Shown here in pieces: positions 1 through 9,131 of a stretch of 64,000 nucleotides of DNA. Source of the DNA: Planococcus maritimus (lineage in GTDB: Bacteria; Bacillota; Bacilli; Bacillales_A; Planococcaceae); assembly GCF_001687625.2 (NCBI RefSeq), contig NZ_CP016538.2:3068501-3132500 (forward strand), in the 5' to 3' direction. The notes below the pieces were generated by a model. It was not told the DNA's origin. It did not search any database and saw only the letters and a list, made by a program, of their open reading frames with translations. The stretch's first letter is position 1; the number at the start of each line of letters is the position of its first letter. The position numbers and the translations under genes were made by a program.

Positions 1-782
1 TTTCGCGAAGCAAAGTTGAAGTTATTGGCCTTCCTAGAAGCCCGGTTGTTCTTATGCAAATCGTGGAATACTTCCGGGCTTTCTTGATCGGACGCCTGGC
101 TTTAAGCCATTTGAACATCTTATTGATCGTATCCGGTGCTTTTGGGGTCTTCAATAAAGAACGGGTCATTCAAGCTGGCGGCTACAATAAAAACACGGTC
201 GGCGAGGATATGGAACTGGTTGTCCGGCTGCATCGATTGCTGCGGGAAGAGAAATCTAAGCAGCGCATCGAATATATTCCAGACCCTGTCTGTTGGACAG
301 AAGCCCCGGATTCACTCGGTGTTCTTAAGTCCCAACGAATTCGCTGGCAGCGTGGGTTGTTCGAAACTCTTTGGACCCATAGAAAGATGATGCTTAACCC
401 TAAATATGGCTCGATCGGCTTGTTTTCCATGCCGTATTTTCTCTTCGTGGAATTGCTTGGCGCCGTGTTCGAATTTATTGGTTATTTCATCATTTTCGGC
501 GGCTTCTTCTTTGCTTTAGTCGATCCACAAGTGGCCGGTGTCATGTTCTTGGTGACAGTTTTTTACGGTTCCCTTATTTCGGCATTGGCCGTATTATTAG
601 AAGAGTTGACCTTGCACAAATACCCAAATGTCTCCCATTTGGTGAAGCTTTATTTCTGGGCATTGACCGAAGCCTTCTGGTATCGCCCACTTATGGTGCT
701 ATGGCGTGTCCAGGGGATTTTCGCAGCGTTCCGCAAAAAAGCTCATTGGGGAGACATGAAACGCAAAGGCATTTCTACGTAA
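1..782 (+). CDS. Processive family-2 glycosyltransferase, C-terminal part (5' end outside window)
   Basis: The frame is open from base 3, so the ATG at 54 is internal and only about 259 C-terminal codons are visible. This is a membrane-integrated GT2 enzyme of the cellulose/hyaluronan synthase type, which polymerises sugar from a nucleotide-sugar donor and passes the chain through the membrane. Seen: the GED motif (GEDMELVVRLH), then QRIRWQRG, the QxxRW motif of processive synthases, then several hydrophobic segments and a basic tail. The next gene, a response regulator, starts 18 bp downstream on the same strand, suggesting that polymer synthesis and signalling are co-expressed. The product sugar cannot be told from this fragment. 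Family call is firm; substrate is unknown. Confidence 0.85.
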   Translation, partial: SRSKVEVIGLPRSPVVLMQIVEYFRAFLIGRLALSHLNILLIVSGAFGVFNKERVIQAGGYNKNTVGEDMELVVRLHRLLREEKSKQRIEYIPDPVCWTEAPDSLGVLKSQRIRWQRGLFETLWTHRKMMLNPKYGSIGLFSMPYFLFVELLGAVFEFIGYFIIFGGFFFALVDPQVAGVMFLVTVFYGSLISALAVLLEELTLHKYPNVSHLVKLYFWALTEAFWYRPLMVLWRVQGIFAAFRKKAHWGDMKRKGIST

Positions 783-800
783 CCTAAAGGAGGCAATTTT

Positions 801-1157
801 ATGAAAAAAATATTGGTCGCAGATGATGAAGACATTTTGCGTACGTTGATCGTCGATACTTTAGAAGACGATTTTGAGATGGATGAAGCCGAAGATGGCA
901 AAGAAGCTTTGGAAAAAATCAGGGCGACTGACTACGACCTGGTCTTACTCGATTATATGATGCCTTATTTAACGGGCATGGAAGTGCTTGAGGCTGTCCG
1001 AGGCGAACAGAACGACACTAAAGTCATGATGCTAACAGCTAAAGCACAAGATGCAGACCGGGAAAAAGCGATCTCGAATGGGGCGGATTATTTTATGTCT
1101 AAGCCATTCAGCCCGATGGAATTGCTGTCGCTAGTCGAAGAAATATTGGAAGTATAA
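801..1157 (+). CDS. Single-domain (CheY-like) response regulator
   Basis: 118 residues, one receiver domain and no output domain. Seen: the acidic pair after ILVADDE, the phospho-acceptor Asp in LVLLDYMMP (about residue 51), the conserved Thr in MLTAK, and the Lys in SKPFSP. A strong ribosome binding site (AAAGGAGG) precedes the ATG. It sits directly behind the glycosyltransferase and ends at a bidirectional terminator facing the hybrid kinase. A receiver-only protein acts by protein contact or phosphotransfer; the convergent hybrid kinase is an obvious candidate partner, but that is inference. Confidence 0.9.
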   Translation: MKKILVADDEDILRTLIVDTLEDDFEMDEAEDGKEALEKIRATDYDLVLLDYMMPYLTGMEVLEAVRGEQNDTKVMMLTAKAQDADREKAISNGADYFMSKPFSPMELLSLVEEILEV

Positions 1158-1177
1158 GCTGGCTTACGCCGCAAAAT

Positions 1178-1222
1178 AACCCCGATGGAGAACAGGGCAT
1201 CCTGTTCTCCATCGGGGTTTAC
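1178..1222. terminator. Bidirectional rho-independent terminator
   Basis: A 19-bp perfect inverted repeat (1178-1196 with 1201-1219, loop GCAT) lies between the convergent response regulator and hybrid kinase genes. It carries A/T runs suited to both strands. Confidence 0.9.
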
Positions 1223-1239
1223 TTGTTGAGAAGCTTTTA

Positions 1240-4095
1240 TCAATCCGTACTGCCTTGTGTAGCGTAGAAGATGACGCCATTTTGCTCTTGGCCATCCAAT
1301 AGTTTTTTCATGACTTTGGACAAATTCACTGGCGCATATGGCTTCGTCAAATAATGATTGATTTTATCGATCTGTCCCGAATCATCCGTTGGATCTAGTG
1401 CAGAAGAGATAACAATCGGAATATTTTGCGTAGCAGCGTCTGCTTTCATCATATCCACCAGATCCCATCCGTTCAGTTCCTCGCCGAGCATAATATCGAT
1501 CACGGCACCAACCAATGGCGTCCGTTTTGCTTCTTTAAAAGCTTCTTTCGGCGAAGTATGGTAAATCACTTTAAAACCGTTCACTTTCAATTCTTCTGAT
1601 AACAATAGAGCGAGACTCATATCGTCTTCTACAATCATGACAGGCGGGTTTTCTTCGACGCCTTCGTGCACGCTATACTCTTGCGGCTCCGATGATTGCA
1701 AAGGCAGTTCGAAATGAATTGTTGTGCCTTCGCCTTCTTGCGACTCGATCCAAATCTTCCCGTCATGCTTGACGATGATTTCCTGGCAAATCGCAAGGCC
1801 CAATCCCGTTCCGCCAATCTTACGGCGCGAACTATTGTCGATGCGCTGGAATTTCGAGAACAGCTTCGGAATGTCCTCAGCAGGAATACCGATTCCTTCA
1901 TCTTTGATCGATACGCGGAGCGCATTGAAATTATTTTTCATGCAAACAGTGACGTTGCCGCCTTGTGGGGAAAACTTAATGGCATTGCCGATCAAGTTCA
2001 TCAAGACCTGCGCAAGGCGCTCTTTATCGCCTTCAACCGTTACGTCTGACGCATCATCCACAAAGACGACCGAATGCATCGATTGAGTCCGGAATTTCTC
2101 TGCCGTCTCGATAATCAATTCGTTCATCGATAATTTTTCCATTCGGTACACTTGATCTCCAGACTCCATTCGTTGCAAGTCCAAAAAGTCATTGATCAAA
2201 TTGGTCAATCGTTTCGCTTCTTTATAAATGGTCTTTAAGTAGCGAACTTGTTTTTCAGGCTTCAATTGTTTGTTCAGCAAGAGCTCCGTAAACCCAAGCA
2301 CACTCGACAAAGGTGTACGCAATTCGTGGCTGACGGTGCTGACAAGTTCAGATTTCATCTTGTCCACTTCGTGCTCTCGTGTAATATCCCGGTGGACAAA
2401 AATCGTTCCCGTACGTTCATTATCGACGATTACTGGCGTGCTGTAGACATCGATGACTCGTTCGTAAGGTGCTTTCACCGTGTATTGGAACGTATTCGAC
2501 TTGTTTTCCTTTTGACGCAGGCAGCTATTCAAAAAGTCCGCCATGTCTTCTGGCTTGGTCGTTTGCTCTGTCATGCGGGCAATCCAGCTGTCCTGCGAAA
2601 CTTTTGTATCGAGTGAAATATCTCCGCAGCTTAACATTGTGCACATCGTATCGTTATGCTGGACCATATCGCCGTTTTTCGCGATAAATTGAATGCCTTC
2701 GTTGATGTTATTAATGATCCGCTCGTTCAACGTACGCTCGTGAACAGCCGCTTCATACAACTGAATGCGGTCGATGGCTAAGTGAAGACGTTTAAGCAGG
2801 CCATGGATGTCCTGTTGTTCTTCTTCTGAAAATGGTCTACCCAAACGTGATAGTCCAAGGATGACGATTGCCTCGTCCGACTCATTTTTGACCGTGGTGT
2901 ACAGGTCATAAACATATACCTTGCCCGCCGTAAATCCTTTTTCCTCGTCCGCTTCGCGCTTCATCGTGAAGGCATCAGCGGTCTTCAGCCGTTCCATGAT
3001 ATAAGCCATTTGCTTTTCCTTAAATAGGCCAAACATGGAAGGCGTGAAGCCTTTCAACGCATACTCATCGGAACCCGGAAGCCATAAAACACCGGTATCA
3101 ATGTCATAAGAATCATCAAAATAATCCAAAGTTCCTTCTATCAACTTCTGTTCGCTCAGTGTAAGCGAAAGAATATGGTTCAAATCGTTGAATCGCAATA
3201 AGCGGTTTTTGGTTTTCTCGATTTCGGTCAGTGAATCTTTTAACTTCCCTTGTTGTTCTTGCAATTCCTCTTTGTTGAGCACGAGGACTTGGTTTCTCGC
3301 AGTGAGTTCTTCTTGGTTTTTTTGGATCGTCGTCACCATCCGGTAAAACTCACTTGAGAGAATGCCGATTTCATCTTTTCGCTTTAATGGCGTATAGGAT
3401 ACTTCTTCCCCTTCGATAAAGCCATCAATAGAGGACCTCATCGTTTCAAGCGGCTTAATGATGTCGCTTAACGCACGCAGAATGACAAAAGCCGTGATGA
3501 GGAAAAATAAGACAAATAAACCAATCAAGGCGAAAGCAAAGTTCTCTGTTTGCCTTGCCATGTCCCGATTTAATTGGTCGAGCGTCTGTTCAGTATTGGC
3601 TTCATACTCATCCGCAAATGCCACGAATTCATTCACCGCTGCGCTCGCTCCGCCACGAGATAACTCCCGCAGCCTTTCGTAATCATCATTATCTATCGCT
3701 TCCAACGCCGCTGGAAAAATTTCTGCCTCAAACTCTTTTATAAATGCTGTCAATTCTAAGATTTGCTCTCGCTCTTGATCGTTGATAGACAATTCATTCA
3801 CTCGATCGAGCGAGTCCTTCACCTTCTCCAGTTCTACATACGCCAGACTCAGTTCATTCTGGTTCTGAAACGCAAAATACCCTCTCGAACGAAAGAACAA
3901 TTGATTCAGTGAATCGGCGAGATCTTGAAGCGTTTCTTGTTTATCGACAAGCTTATCTTGTTCTGCTTGGGTTTCTTCTTGCTGCAAGTTCATATAAAAA
4001 TAAATTCCAGCAATCATAAGAGAACAAACAATCAAAGACGACACTGTCAGCCTCAAGTATTTATACCGGATGCCTTTTTCGCGCAACTTTTCCAT
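1240..4095 (-). CDS. Hybrid sensor histidine kinase (HAMP-GAF-PAS-HisKA-HATPase-REC)
   Basis: 951-residue membrane kinase. Order seen: N-terminal transmembrane helix (about 14-34), helical extracytoplasmic sensor region rich in Leu/Glu (about 35-184), second helix (about 185-207), HAMP, a coiled coil (ELTARNQVLVLNKEEL), a GAF-like domain (about 290-440), a PAS-like domain (about 455-565), then HisKA with the phospho-acceptor His in VSHELRTPLS (about residue 588). The HATPase has the N box (LMNLIGNAIKFS) and G boxes (DEGIGIP, GTGLGLAI). A C-terminal receiver follows with Asp in AVIDIMLG (about 865) and Lys in LTKPYAP. The ligand is unknown. It is convergent with the single-domain regulator and may feed it. 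Confidence 0.9.
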   Translation of the reverse strand: MEKLREKGIRYKYLRLTVSSLIVCSLMIAGIYFYMNLQQEETQAEQDKLVDKQETLQDLADSLNQLFFRSRGYFAFQNQNELSLAYVELEKVKDSLDRVNELSINDQEREQILELTAFIKEFEAEIFPAALEAIDNDDYERLRELSRGGASAAVNEFVAFADEYEANTEQTLDQLNRDMARQTENFAFALIGLFVLFFLITAFVILRALSDIIKPLETMRSSIDGFIEGEEVSYTPLKRKDEIGILSSEFYRMVTTIQKNQEELTARNQVLVLNKEELQEQQGKLKDSLTEIEKTKNRLLRFNDLNHILSLTLSEQKLIEGTLDYFDDSYDIDTGVLWLPGSDEYALKGFTPSMFGLFKEKQMAYIMERLKTADAFTMKREADEEKGFTAGKVYVYDLYTTVKNESDEAIVILGLSRLGRPFSEEEQQDIHGLLKRLHLAIDRIQLYEAAVHERTLNERIINNINEGIQFIAKNGDMVQHNDTMCTMLSCGDISLDTKVSQDSWIARMTEQTTKPEDMADFLNSCLRQKENKSNTFQYTVKAPYERVIDVYSTPVIVDNERTGTIFVHRDITREHEVDKMKSELVSTVSHELRTPLSSVLGFTELLLNKQLKPEKQVRYLKTIYKEAKRLTNLINDFLDLQRMESGDQVYRMEKLSMNELIIETAEKFRTQSMHSVVFVDDASDVTVEGDKERLAQVLMNLIGNAIKFSPQGGNVTVCMKNNFNALRVSIKDEGIGIPAEDIPKLFSKFQRIDNSSRRKIGGTGLGLAICQEIIVKHDGKIWIESQEGEGTTIHFELPLQSSEPQEYSVHEGVEENPPVMIVEDDMSLALLLSEELKVNGFKVIYHTSPKEAFKEAKRTPLVGAVIDIMLGEELNGWDLVDMMKADAATQNIPIVISSALDPTDDSGQIDKINHYLTKPYAPVNLSKVMKKLLDGQEQNGVIFYATQGSTD

Positions 4096-4250
4096 AAATC
4101 CCCCTCCTTTAAGTCAGTGATTCCTTATGACTTATTTTCTTCAAAATTTAACCTATACTTTCGCTTCTGCTACTAGTATACAATATCAACATTTCAAAAA
4201 ATCATTTTTTCACTAAAAAGGAACCTTTATTTTTTTCAAAGGATAAACAT

Positions 4251-4291
4251 AAAAAAATCCGCCCCAGCCTTGTACGCGACGGCTGGGGCGG
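4251..4291 (-). terminator. Rho-independent terminator of cls
   Basis: An 11-bp G+C-rich stem (CCGCCCCAGCC with GGCTGGGGCGG), followed on the minus strand by a run of seven T. It lies downstream of cls and upstream of the kinase promoter region. Confidence 0.9.
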
Positions 4292-4325
4292 CACATTTTA
4301 ATGATCCATACGTTCATTGCTGATG

Positions 4326-5780
4326 CTATAGGATTGGCGAAACCAATTTGGCAATATTTTGCTTCGCCTTGTCTATCCAATGTTGTTCCTTGAAGTAGGA
4401 TTCCGTCAATTCAACGGACAGCTTCCGGTCGTGGCGGAAGAGGTCTGCCATTTCTGCCGCTGACTCGGCATCATACACGAAAGCATTCAATTCGAAGTTC
4501 AAGGTGAAGCTGCGCACGTCCATATTGGCCGAGCCAACGGAATATGTTTGCCCATCCACTACAAGCGTTTTGGCATGCAAAAATCCATTTTTATAGCTAT
4601 AGACCTTGACTCCGTCTTCGAGCAGTTCACGGGCAAATGCTAAGGTAGCCGAATGGACAAAGACATGATCCGCTTGATGCGGAATCATGAGTTGCACATC
4701 GACGCCGCCAAGCGATGCCGTGCGAAGTGCATCCATGATCGATTTATCCGGAATGAAATACGGCGTCTGCAAGTACACCGATGTTCGAGCGTGATGAATC
4801 ATTTTTAAGTATCCATTTTTAATGTCTTCGCGCATTTCCAATGGGCCACTCGCTACGATTTGCATCGCCGCTCCCCCAACTTCCTTCATTTTCGGGAAAT
4901 AGGCTTCCTGATATTTCATCGGGTAGTGTTCAGCCGCTTGATTCCAATCGATGAAAAAGCGGTTTTGGAGAGAATGGACAATTTCCCCTTCTAGCCTCAG
5001 GTGTGTATCGCGCCAATAACCGAACTCTTTTTTCTCTCCGATGTATTCATCTCCGACATTAAATCCGCCGATATAGCCGACTGCCCCGTCCAAGACCGCC
5101 AACTTCCTATGATTGCGGTGATTGAATCTAGGATTGATGCTCGCAAGCATGGCCGGTAAAAAGGCCGCTGTCTTCCCTCCGGACTTTTCGAATTCATCAA
5201 AAAAATGCTTTGGCAAACTACTTGAGCCCAGGGCATCATATAAAAACAATACCTTTACGCCTTGCTGTGCTTTTTCGGTGAGCAGCGAGACAAGACGCCG
5301 CCCCAAGTCATCGTCATTTAGGATGAAATACTGCAGGTGAATATGGTGTTGGGCTTGGCGTATATCGTTAAACAACGCCTCAAACTTACGATGTCCGTCG
5401 TTGAATACCTGGATATTGCTGGCTTTGGATAACGGCGCGTCGGTTCGGATGGCATTCATCTGGATAAGGTCTTGCCATTCGGCCGCAAGAGGCGAGGGTG
5501 CTGTGAAATGGCCTGACTGCAACTCGAGGCGCTGACGGCTTAGGCGTTCCCTAAAGACAGGGTTGTCATAAGCAACTGGCCGATTTAACCGTTCTTTCCG
5601 CAAAGGCTTGCCAAACAGCAAATAAAGCACGAATCCAAGAACTGGGATAAAAAACAAGACGAGAATCCATGCCCAGGCAGAAGAAGCTGTTTTCCGTTCG
5701 AAAAACAAGATAAAGAACGCCAAGACCATATTAATGATGATAAAAACATTACTTAAAGTGCTCCACCATTCAAAAGAAAT
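4326..5780 (-). CDS. cls: Cardiolipin synthase, probable ATT start
   Basis: Membrane phospholipase-D-family enzyme that condenses two phosphatidylglycerols into cardiolipin. Two HKD catalytic motifs are visible (HNHRKLAVLDGAVG and HAKTLVVDGQTYSVGS), each followed by the usual G/S residues, after two N-terminal transmembrane helices. The first ATG (5729) would cut away half of helix 1 and has no ribosome binding site. Upstream the frame continues as ISFEWWSTLSNVFIIIN back to an ATT at 5780, which lies 7 nt after a perfect AGGAGG (5788-5793). No ATG, GTG or TTG is available in frame between the upstream TGA and 5729. With ATT the protein is 484 residues, close to the family's usual length (about 482). 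I infer translation from ATT; a sequencing error in the start codon is the alternative. Confidence 0.88.
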   Translation of the reverse strand: MSFEWWSTLSNVFIIINMVLAFFILFFERKTASSAWAWILVLFFIPVLGFVLYLLFGKPLRKERLNRPVAYDNPVFRERLSRQRLELQSGHFTAPSPLAAEWQDLIQMNAIRTDAPLSKASNIQVFNDGHRKFEALFNDIRQAQHHIHLQYFILNDDDLGRRLVSLLTEKAQQGVKVLFLYDALGSSSLPKHFFDEFEKSGGKTAAFLPAMLASINPRFNHRNHRKLAVLDGAVGYIGGFNVGDEYIGEKKEFGYWRDTHLRLEGEIVHSLQNRFFIDWNQAAEHYPMKYQEAYFPKMKEVGGAAMQIVASGPLEMREDIKNGYLKMIHHARTSVYLQTPYFIPDKSIMDALRTASLGGVDVQLMIPHQADHVFVHSATLAFARELLEDGVKVYSYKNGFLHAKTLVVDGQTYSVGSANMDVRSFTLNFELNAFVYDAESAAEMADLFRHDRKLSVELTESYFKEQHWIDKAKQNIAKLVSPIL

Positions 5781-5831
5781 GGCAATCCCTCCTCACTTTA
5801 CTGCGGCATGCTTATCAATCAGCAAACAGCC

Positions 5832-5862
5832 AAAAAACCTGGAAGAATGCTTTTGACCAGGT
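5832..5862 (-). terminator. Probable terminator of the GAF-STAS gene
   Basis: On the minus strand an ACCTGG/CCAGGT hairpin is followed by six T. It is nested in an outer CAGCC/GGCTG pairing (5827-5878). The stem is short, so this is a moderate call. Confidence 0.5.
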
Positions 5863-5893
5863 CATGCACTTTAGGCTGTACAAGTTTTCGCAG

Positions 5894-6751
5894 TTAAGAG
5901 TGTTGTTTCGGCACCAACATAAAGCCCAGTTGCTCAATCGCTATTTTCAGCGTAGCTTCCATTCGTTCCCCTTTTAGCGAATGGGCAAAATGCGGCACTT
6001 GCATGGCCATTGCTGGCAAAATCCCTGTAATGATCGGAGTGATCCCCATGATTTTCAAGGCTTTGATCAAATCCAATAAAGGCTGTTCGATGCGTGGATC
6101 GATTTGAGTGATGCCAGAAAAATCCATTATCAGAAAATCTATGCCTTCACTTGCTTTCATCACCACATCATCGATTAATTGGTAAGCTCTTTCAAGCGTA
6201 ATGTGGCCGATGATCGGCAAGATGGAGATGCCGTCTGATAAAGGCACAAGCGGCGAGGACAAAGTTTGAATTTCCTGCTGGGCTTTGTTGAGTTCGAGAA
6301 TATAGCTTAGTAAAGACGACATCATCTCAAACATTTCCTGCTGCTGGTGTGTGAAATGAAACGGATGCTTGTCCAAGCCACAAATTGTGCCATAGACATC
6401 TCCATTTTCGTAATAAATCGGAATGCCGATAAATGCCCCGTTGCCGAATTGAGAGGCGATGGGCAAGGTGCTGGCCCCTTCATCCGCGGCGATGTCTTCG
6501 ATCCATAGCGGCTCCTGCCCGGCATTAATCGCCAAACTACAAAAAGTTTGATCCAGCGGGGACTGACTGTTTTCTACCACCAGTTCTTCATTTCTATTAA
6601 ACGCTTTCTTGATTGTATTGGTTTTTCCATCATTTTCAGCTATAAAAAGCGTATTAATCTCCATTTGACGACTCAGCATACTTAATACTTGGTTTGCTGC
6701 ATCATTGAAGTTCTGAAATTTTCTGGAAGGGCCGATTGATTGATAGTGCAT
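5894..6751 (-). CDS. GAF-STAS protein (RsbR-like co-antagonist)
   Basis: 285 residues. The N-terminal half reads as a GAF sensor domain (FCSLAINAGQEPLWIEDI, then FIGIPIYYENGDVYGTICGLD, typical of the bacteriophytochrome/MsrC-type GAF fold). The C-terminal part (about 165-280) is a STAS domain (DGISILPIIGHITLERA, then DFLIMDFSGITQID). STAS proteins with N-terminal sensor domains form the Bacillus stressosome that controls SigB, so a role in stress signalling is likely. The usual STAS phospho-acceptor Ser/Thr region reads ITQIDPRI here. No kinase or phosphatase partner lies next to it. Confidence 0.8.
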   Translation of the reverse strand: MHYQSIGPSRKFQNFNDAANQVLSMLSRQMEINTLFIAENDGKTNTIKKAFNRNEELVVENSQSPLDQTFCSLAINAGQEPLWIEDIAADEGASTLPIASQFGNGAFIGIPIYYENGDVYGTICGLDKHPFHFTHQQQEMFEMMSSLLSYILELNKAQQEIQTLSSPLVPLSDGISILPIIGHITLERAYQLIDDVVMKASEGIDFLIMDFSGITQIDPRIEQPLLDLIKALKIMGITPIITGILPAMAMQVPHFAHSLKGERMEATLKIAIEQLGFMLVPKQHS

Positions 6752-6851
6752 ATAATCCCTCCTCTATTCGATGCGCCCGAATACACAGGCGAATTGTATT
6801 AACGATACTATAAGCTGTTCTTTGATTGCAATGTACAGGCCTAGCGCCATT

Positions 6852-6890
6852 AAAAAAGCCCGGATCGGCAATTGCCCAGATCCCGGCTTT
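6852..6890 (-). terminator. Terminator of the MEDS gene
   Basis: A 12-bp stem with one mismatch (6855-6866 with 6879-6890), an internal GGCAATTGCC palindrome and a T run on the minus strand. It overlaps the stop codon of the upstream gene. Confidence 0.8.
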
Positions 6891-7449
6891 ATGTAGATTG
6901 ATACTGATTGGAAGCGACCAAATCGTCTTCTAGCAATACATATGGATGGGTTCTCATTAGGCTTTCCGTCAAATGACGCGGCATTCGCTGTTTTTCGTAA
7001 GCACATATTAATGGAAAGGCGTATTCGTTCACAGCCCGATCGGCCATTTTCTCGAAATCTTCAATCAGGAATAATGGTTCTTTGACACTTTCCCATTCCA
7101 CATGAGCCCATGAACGGAAAGCCTGGTTACTTTTAATGAAAGGCTCTACCGTTTTGGTGAAATATTGATGAATGGCGGGCGGATGATAACTTCCAGTTGA
7201 CCAATAAAATTGCAAACTGTTCACAAAATGCACTTGGCTTCGTTGGGTTTCGTTGTAAGTTTTCGCCAATAGCGCTTCAAGTTTTTTTGTCACGCGCTCG
7301 TTTTCGACGATTAAGACGTGGTCCCCTGCCGCTACACCTTCTTCTATGTAATTGAGGAGCTGCTGCAGGTAATTTTCCGCTCCGTTGTATGCATACAGGA
7401 CATGGACATTACGTTGGGTTTCAAGCAATTCGTTCATCGTATATTCCAA
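6889..7449 (-). CDS. MEDS-domain sensory protein
   Basis: 186 residues, matching the MEDS (methanogen/methylotroph DcmR sensory) domain over nearly its full length. Seen: NVHVLYAYNGAENYL at the N-terminus, EEGVAAGDHVLIVEN, then the WAHVEWE and CAYEKQRMP stretches characteristic of the family. MEDS domains sense small hydrophobic compounds or act beside anti-sigma systems; the ligand here is unknown. There is no DNA-binding domain, so it must act through a partner. The adjacent GAF-STAS gene on the same strand is separated by a terminator. Start: TTG at 7449, eight bases after AAGG, or ATG at 7437; the choice is not settled. Confidence 0.75.
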   Translation of the reverse strand: MEYTMNELLETQRNVHVLYAYNGAENYLQQLLNYIEEGVAAGDHVLIVENERVTKKLEALLAKTYNETQRSQVHFVNSLQFYWSTGSYHPPAIHQYFTKTVEPFIKSNQAFRSWAHVEWESVKEPLFLIEDFEKMADRAVNEYAFPLICAYEKQRMPRHLTESLMRTHPYVLLEDDLVASNQYQST

Positions 7450-7625
7450 ACGGACGACCTTCTTTCTTCCGCTGATAATCCGCTAACAGTTTATGGAAAA
7501 CAGCGTTCATTATCATTGAATTATACCATTATTTTATATTTACATGCGCTTATTTCGCTCTTCTGATCCATTGTCTATTTAAAAAGGACCAAGTAAAGCG
7601 CTCTCACGATTGTACATACGAACAT

Positions 7626-7655
7626 AAAAAAAGAGAGCCGAGGCTCTCTTTTTTT
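7626..7655 (-). terminator. Terminator of the surface-protein gene
   Basis: AAAGAGAGC/GCTCTCTTT hairpin with a T run on the minus strand, ten bases below the stop codon. Confidence 0.9.
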
Positions 7656-7663
7656 AGAAAACA

Positions 7664-8998
7664 TTATTGTTTTTTAGTTTGACGATACGTTAGTGTTCCA
7701 GCTGCCATGAAGATCAATGCGCTAAGTGCAACCCACAGGATCATTGTGTTGGACTGGTTAGCAGTACCACCGAATCCAGTTGAAGGCATTTTTTCAGGTG
7801 CTGTGTTTTCGAAAACTTCCGGGAACTGATCGACAATAGAAGCGCTCAAACCTTTACCGATATCAAACATGATCGCATAGCCTGCACGGTAAGTGTCATA
7901 AGATGCTGCATAGTCACCATCTACATACTGTTGGAATGTATCAATCACTGATTGTTCGTGTGCTTCCACACCTGCAATGGTTTCATCCAAAGGCATGCGG
8001 TCTTCAGTAGCTTGGTTCAAGAATGTTCCAAGATCTGTAGCAAATGTGCTCGTCAATGTAGACAAAGCTTGGTCTTTCGCTTGCTGGTCTTCTGAAGCTG
8101 TAGCGTTAGCCAAGTCGCCTTGAACCGTGATGTGCTCGTTGTTCCAAATTTTCACGAACTGGTTGCTTGCTTCTTCACCATATACTGAAGCTAGTGCAGA
8201 ACGGAACTCTTCAGTGTTTTGGTCTTGTGCCCAGTTGACGAAATCAAAGTCAGCTGATCCATTAAAGCCTTTTGTCATGCTCAATTGTGCAAGAGCGAAG
8301 TGTTCTGCTGCAATACGGTTTACTGTCGAACGGAAGTCGCCAGCTGGCGTATTCGGGTCAGAGAACTGATCCGGGAATTGAACGGAAATGGCACCACTGA
8401 TTGCACTACCAGCTCCGAAGATTTGCTTGAATCCTTCAAGGTAGTTTGTGTAAGACGCTTCATAATCACCTTCTACATATAGATCAAAAGTATCTTGCAC
8501 ATAATCTTCATGCTCGCGAAGGGCTGCTGTTGCGCCGTCTTCAGGAAGATTACCTTCTGTTGCTGTACCTAGGAATTCGCCCATTTCATCGACAAAAGAC
8601 TGAATTTGCATCAATGCTTCTTCTTGCATCGCTTCGTCATCCGCTTTCACGGCTGCTGCGTAATCGTCTGTGCCCATATTGTGTTTGTCGAAGATTTCAA
8701 CGAAAGCTGCTCCGCCTTCTTCACCGTAAACAGAAGCGATAACCGGCTCCATATCGGCTGCGTTTTCATCAAGAGCTGCGATGGCTTCATCTGCCGCTTC
8801 GTCTCCGTCGTAAATTTTCATCATGGAGTCAACTGCGAGTGCATAATGTTCAGATAGTAATGAGTCCAATGCTGTACGAAGTTCCACACCTGTTGTTTCT
8901 GTTGGCGGTGCTTGTTCAGCTGCCAATACGCTCGATCCGATCCCTGGCACCAAAAGTGATGCCCCTACTACTGGTAATAAAAGCTTTTTCATTTTCAT
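7664..8998 (-). CDS. Cell-wall-anchored surface protein with two tandem helical repeats (MPSTG sorting signal)
   Basis: 444 residues. N-terminal signal peptide (MKMKKLLLPVVGASLLVPGIGSSVLA). Then two about 170-residue repeats: each begins with LRTALDSLLSEHYALA or FRSTVNRIAAEHFALA, contains ASVYGEE about 50 residues later, and ends with a YVEGDYEASYTNYLEGF / YVDGDYAASYDTYRAGY motif and a QFPD/E stretch. The C-terminus is a sortase signal: MPSTG, hydrophobic segment, RQTKK. The first position is Met instead of Leu. Similar proteins in Bacillales are often named copper amine oxidase-like, but I see no catalytic residues that would support an enzyme. No sortase gene is nearby. Confidence 0.8.
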   Translation of the reverse strand: MKMKKLLLPVVGASLLVPGIGSSVLAAEQAPPTETTGVELRTALDSLLSEHYALAVDSMMKIYDGDEAADEAIAALDENAADMEPVIASVYGEEGGAAFVEIFDKHNMGTDDYAAAVKADDEAMQEEALMQIQSFVDEMGEFLGTATEGNLPEDGATAALREHEDYVQDTFDLYVEGDYEASYTNYLEGFKQIFGAGSAISGAISVQFPDQFSDPNTPAGDFRSTVNRIAAEHFALAQLSMTKGFNGSADFDFVNWAQDQNTEEFRSALASVYGEEASNQFVKIWNNEHITVQGDLANATASEDQQAKDQALSTLTSTFATDLGTFLNQATEDRMPLDETIAGVEAHEQSVIDTFQQYVDGDYAASYDTYRAGYAIMFDIGKGLSASIVDQFPEVFENTAPEKMPSTGFGGTANQSNTMILWVALSALIFMAAGTLTYRQTKKQ

Positions 8999-9131
8999 TC
9001 AAACCGCTCCTCTTTTTTTGTTCTGTTTTGTTTTCTTATAAGCTCAACGGAGTGGGATTGTATTTAGATCACTTATTTTCAACTTTCTTTAAAAAACTTT
9101 TTTCGTTGAAACGGTTACATCGAAAAAGGCG

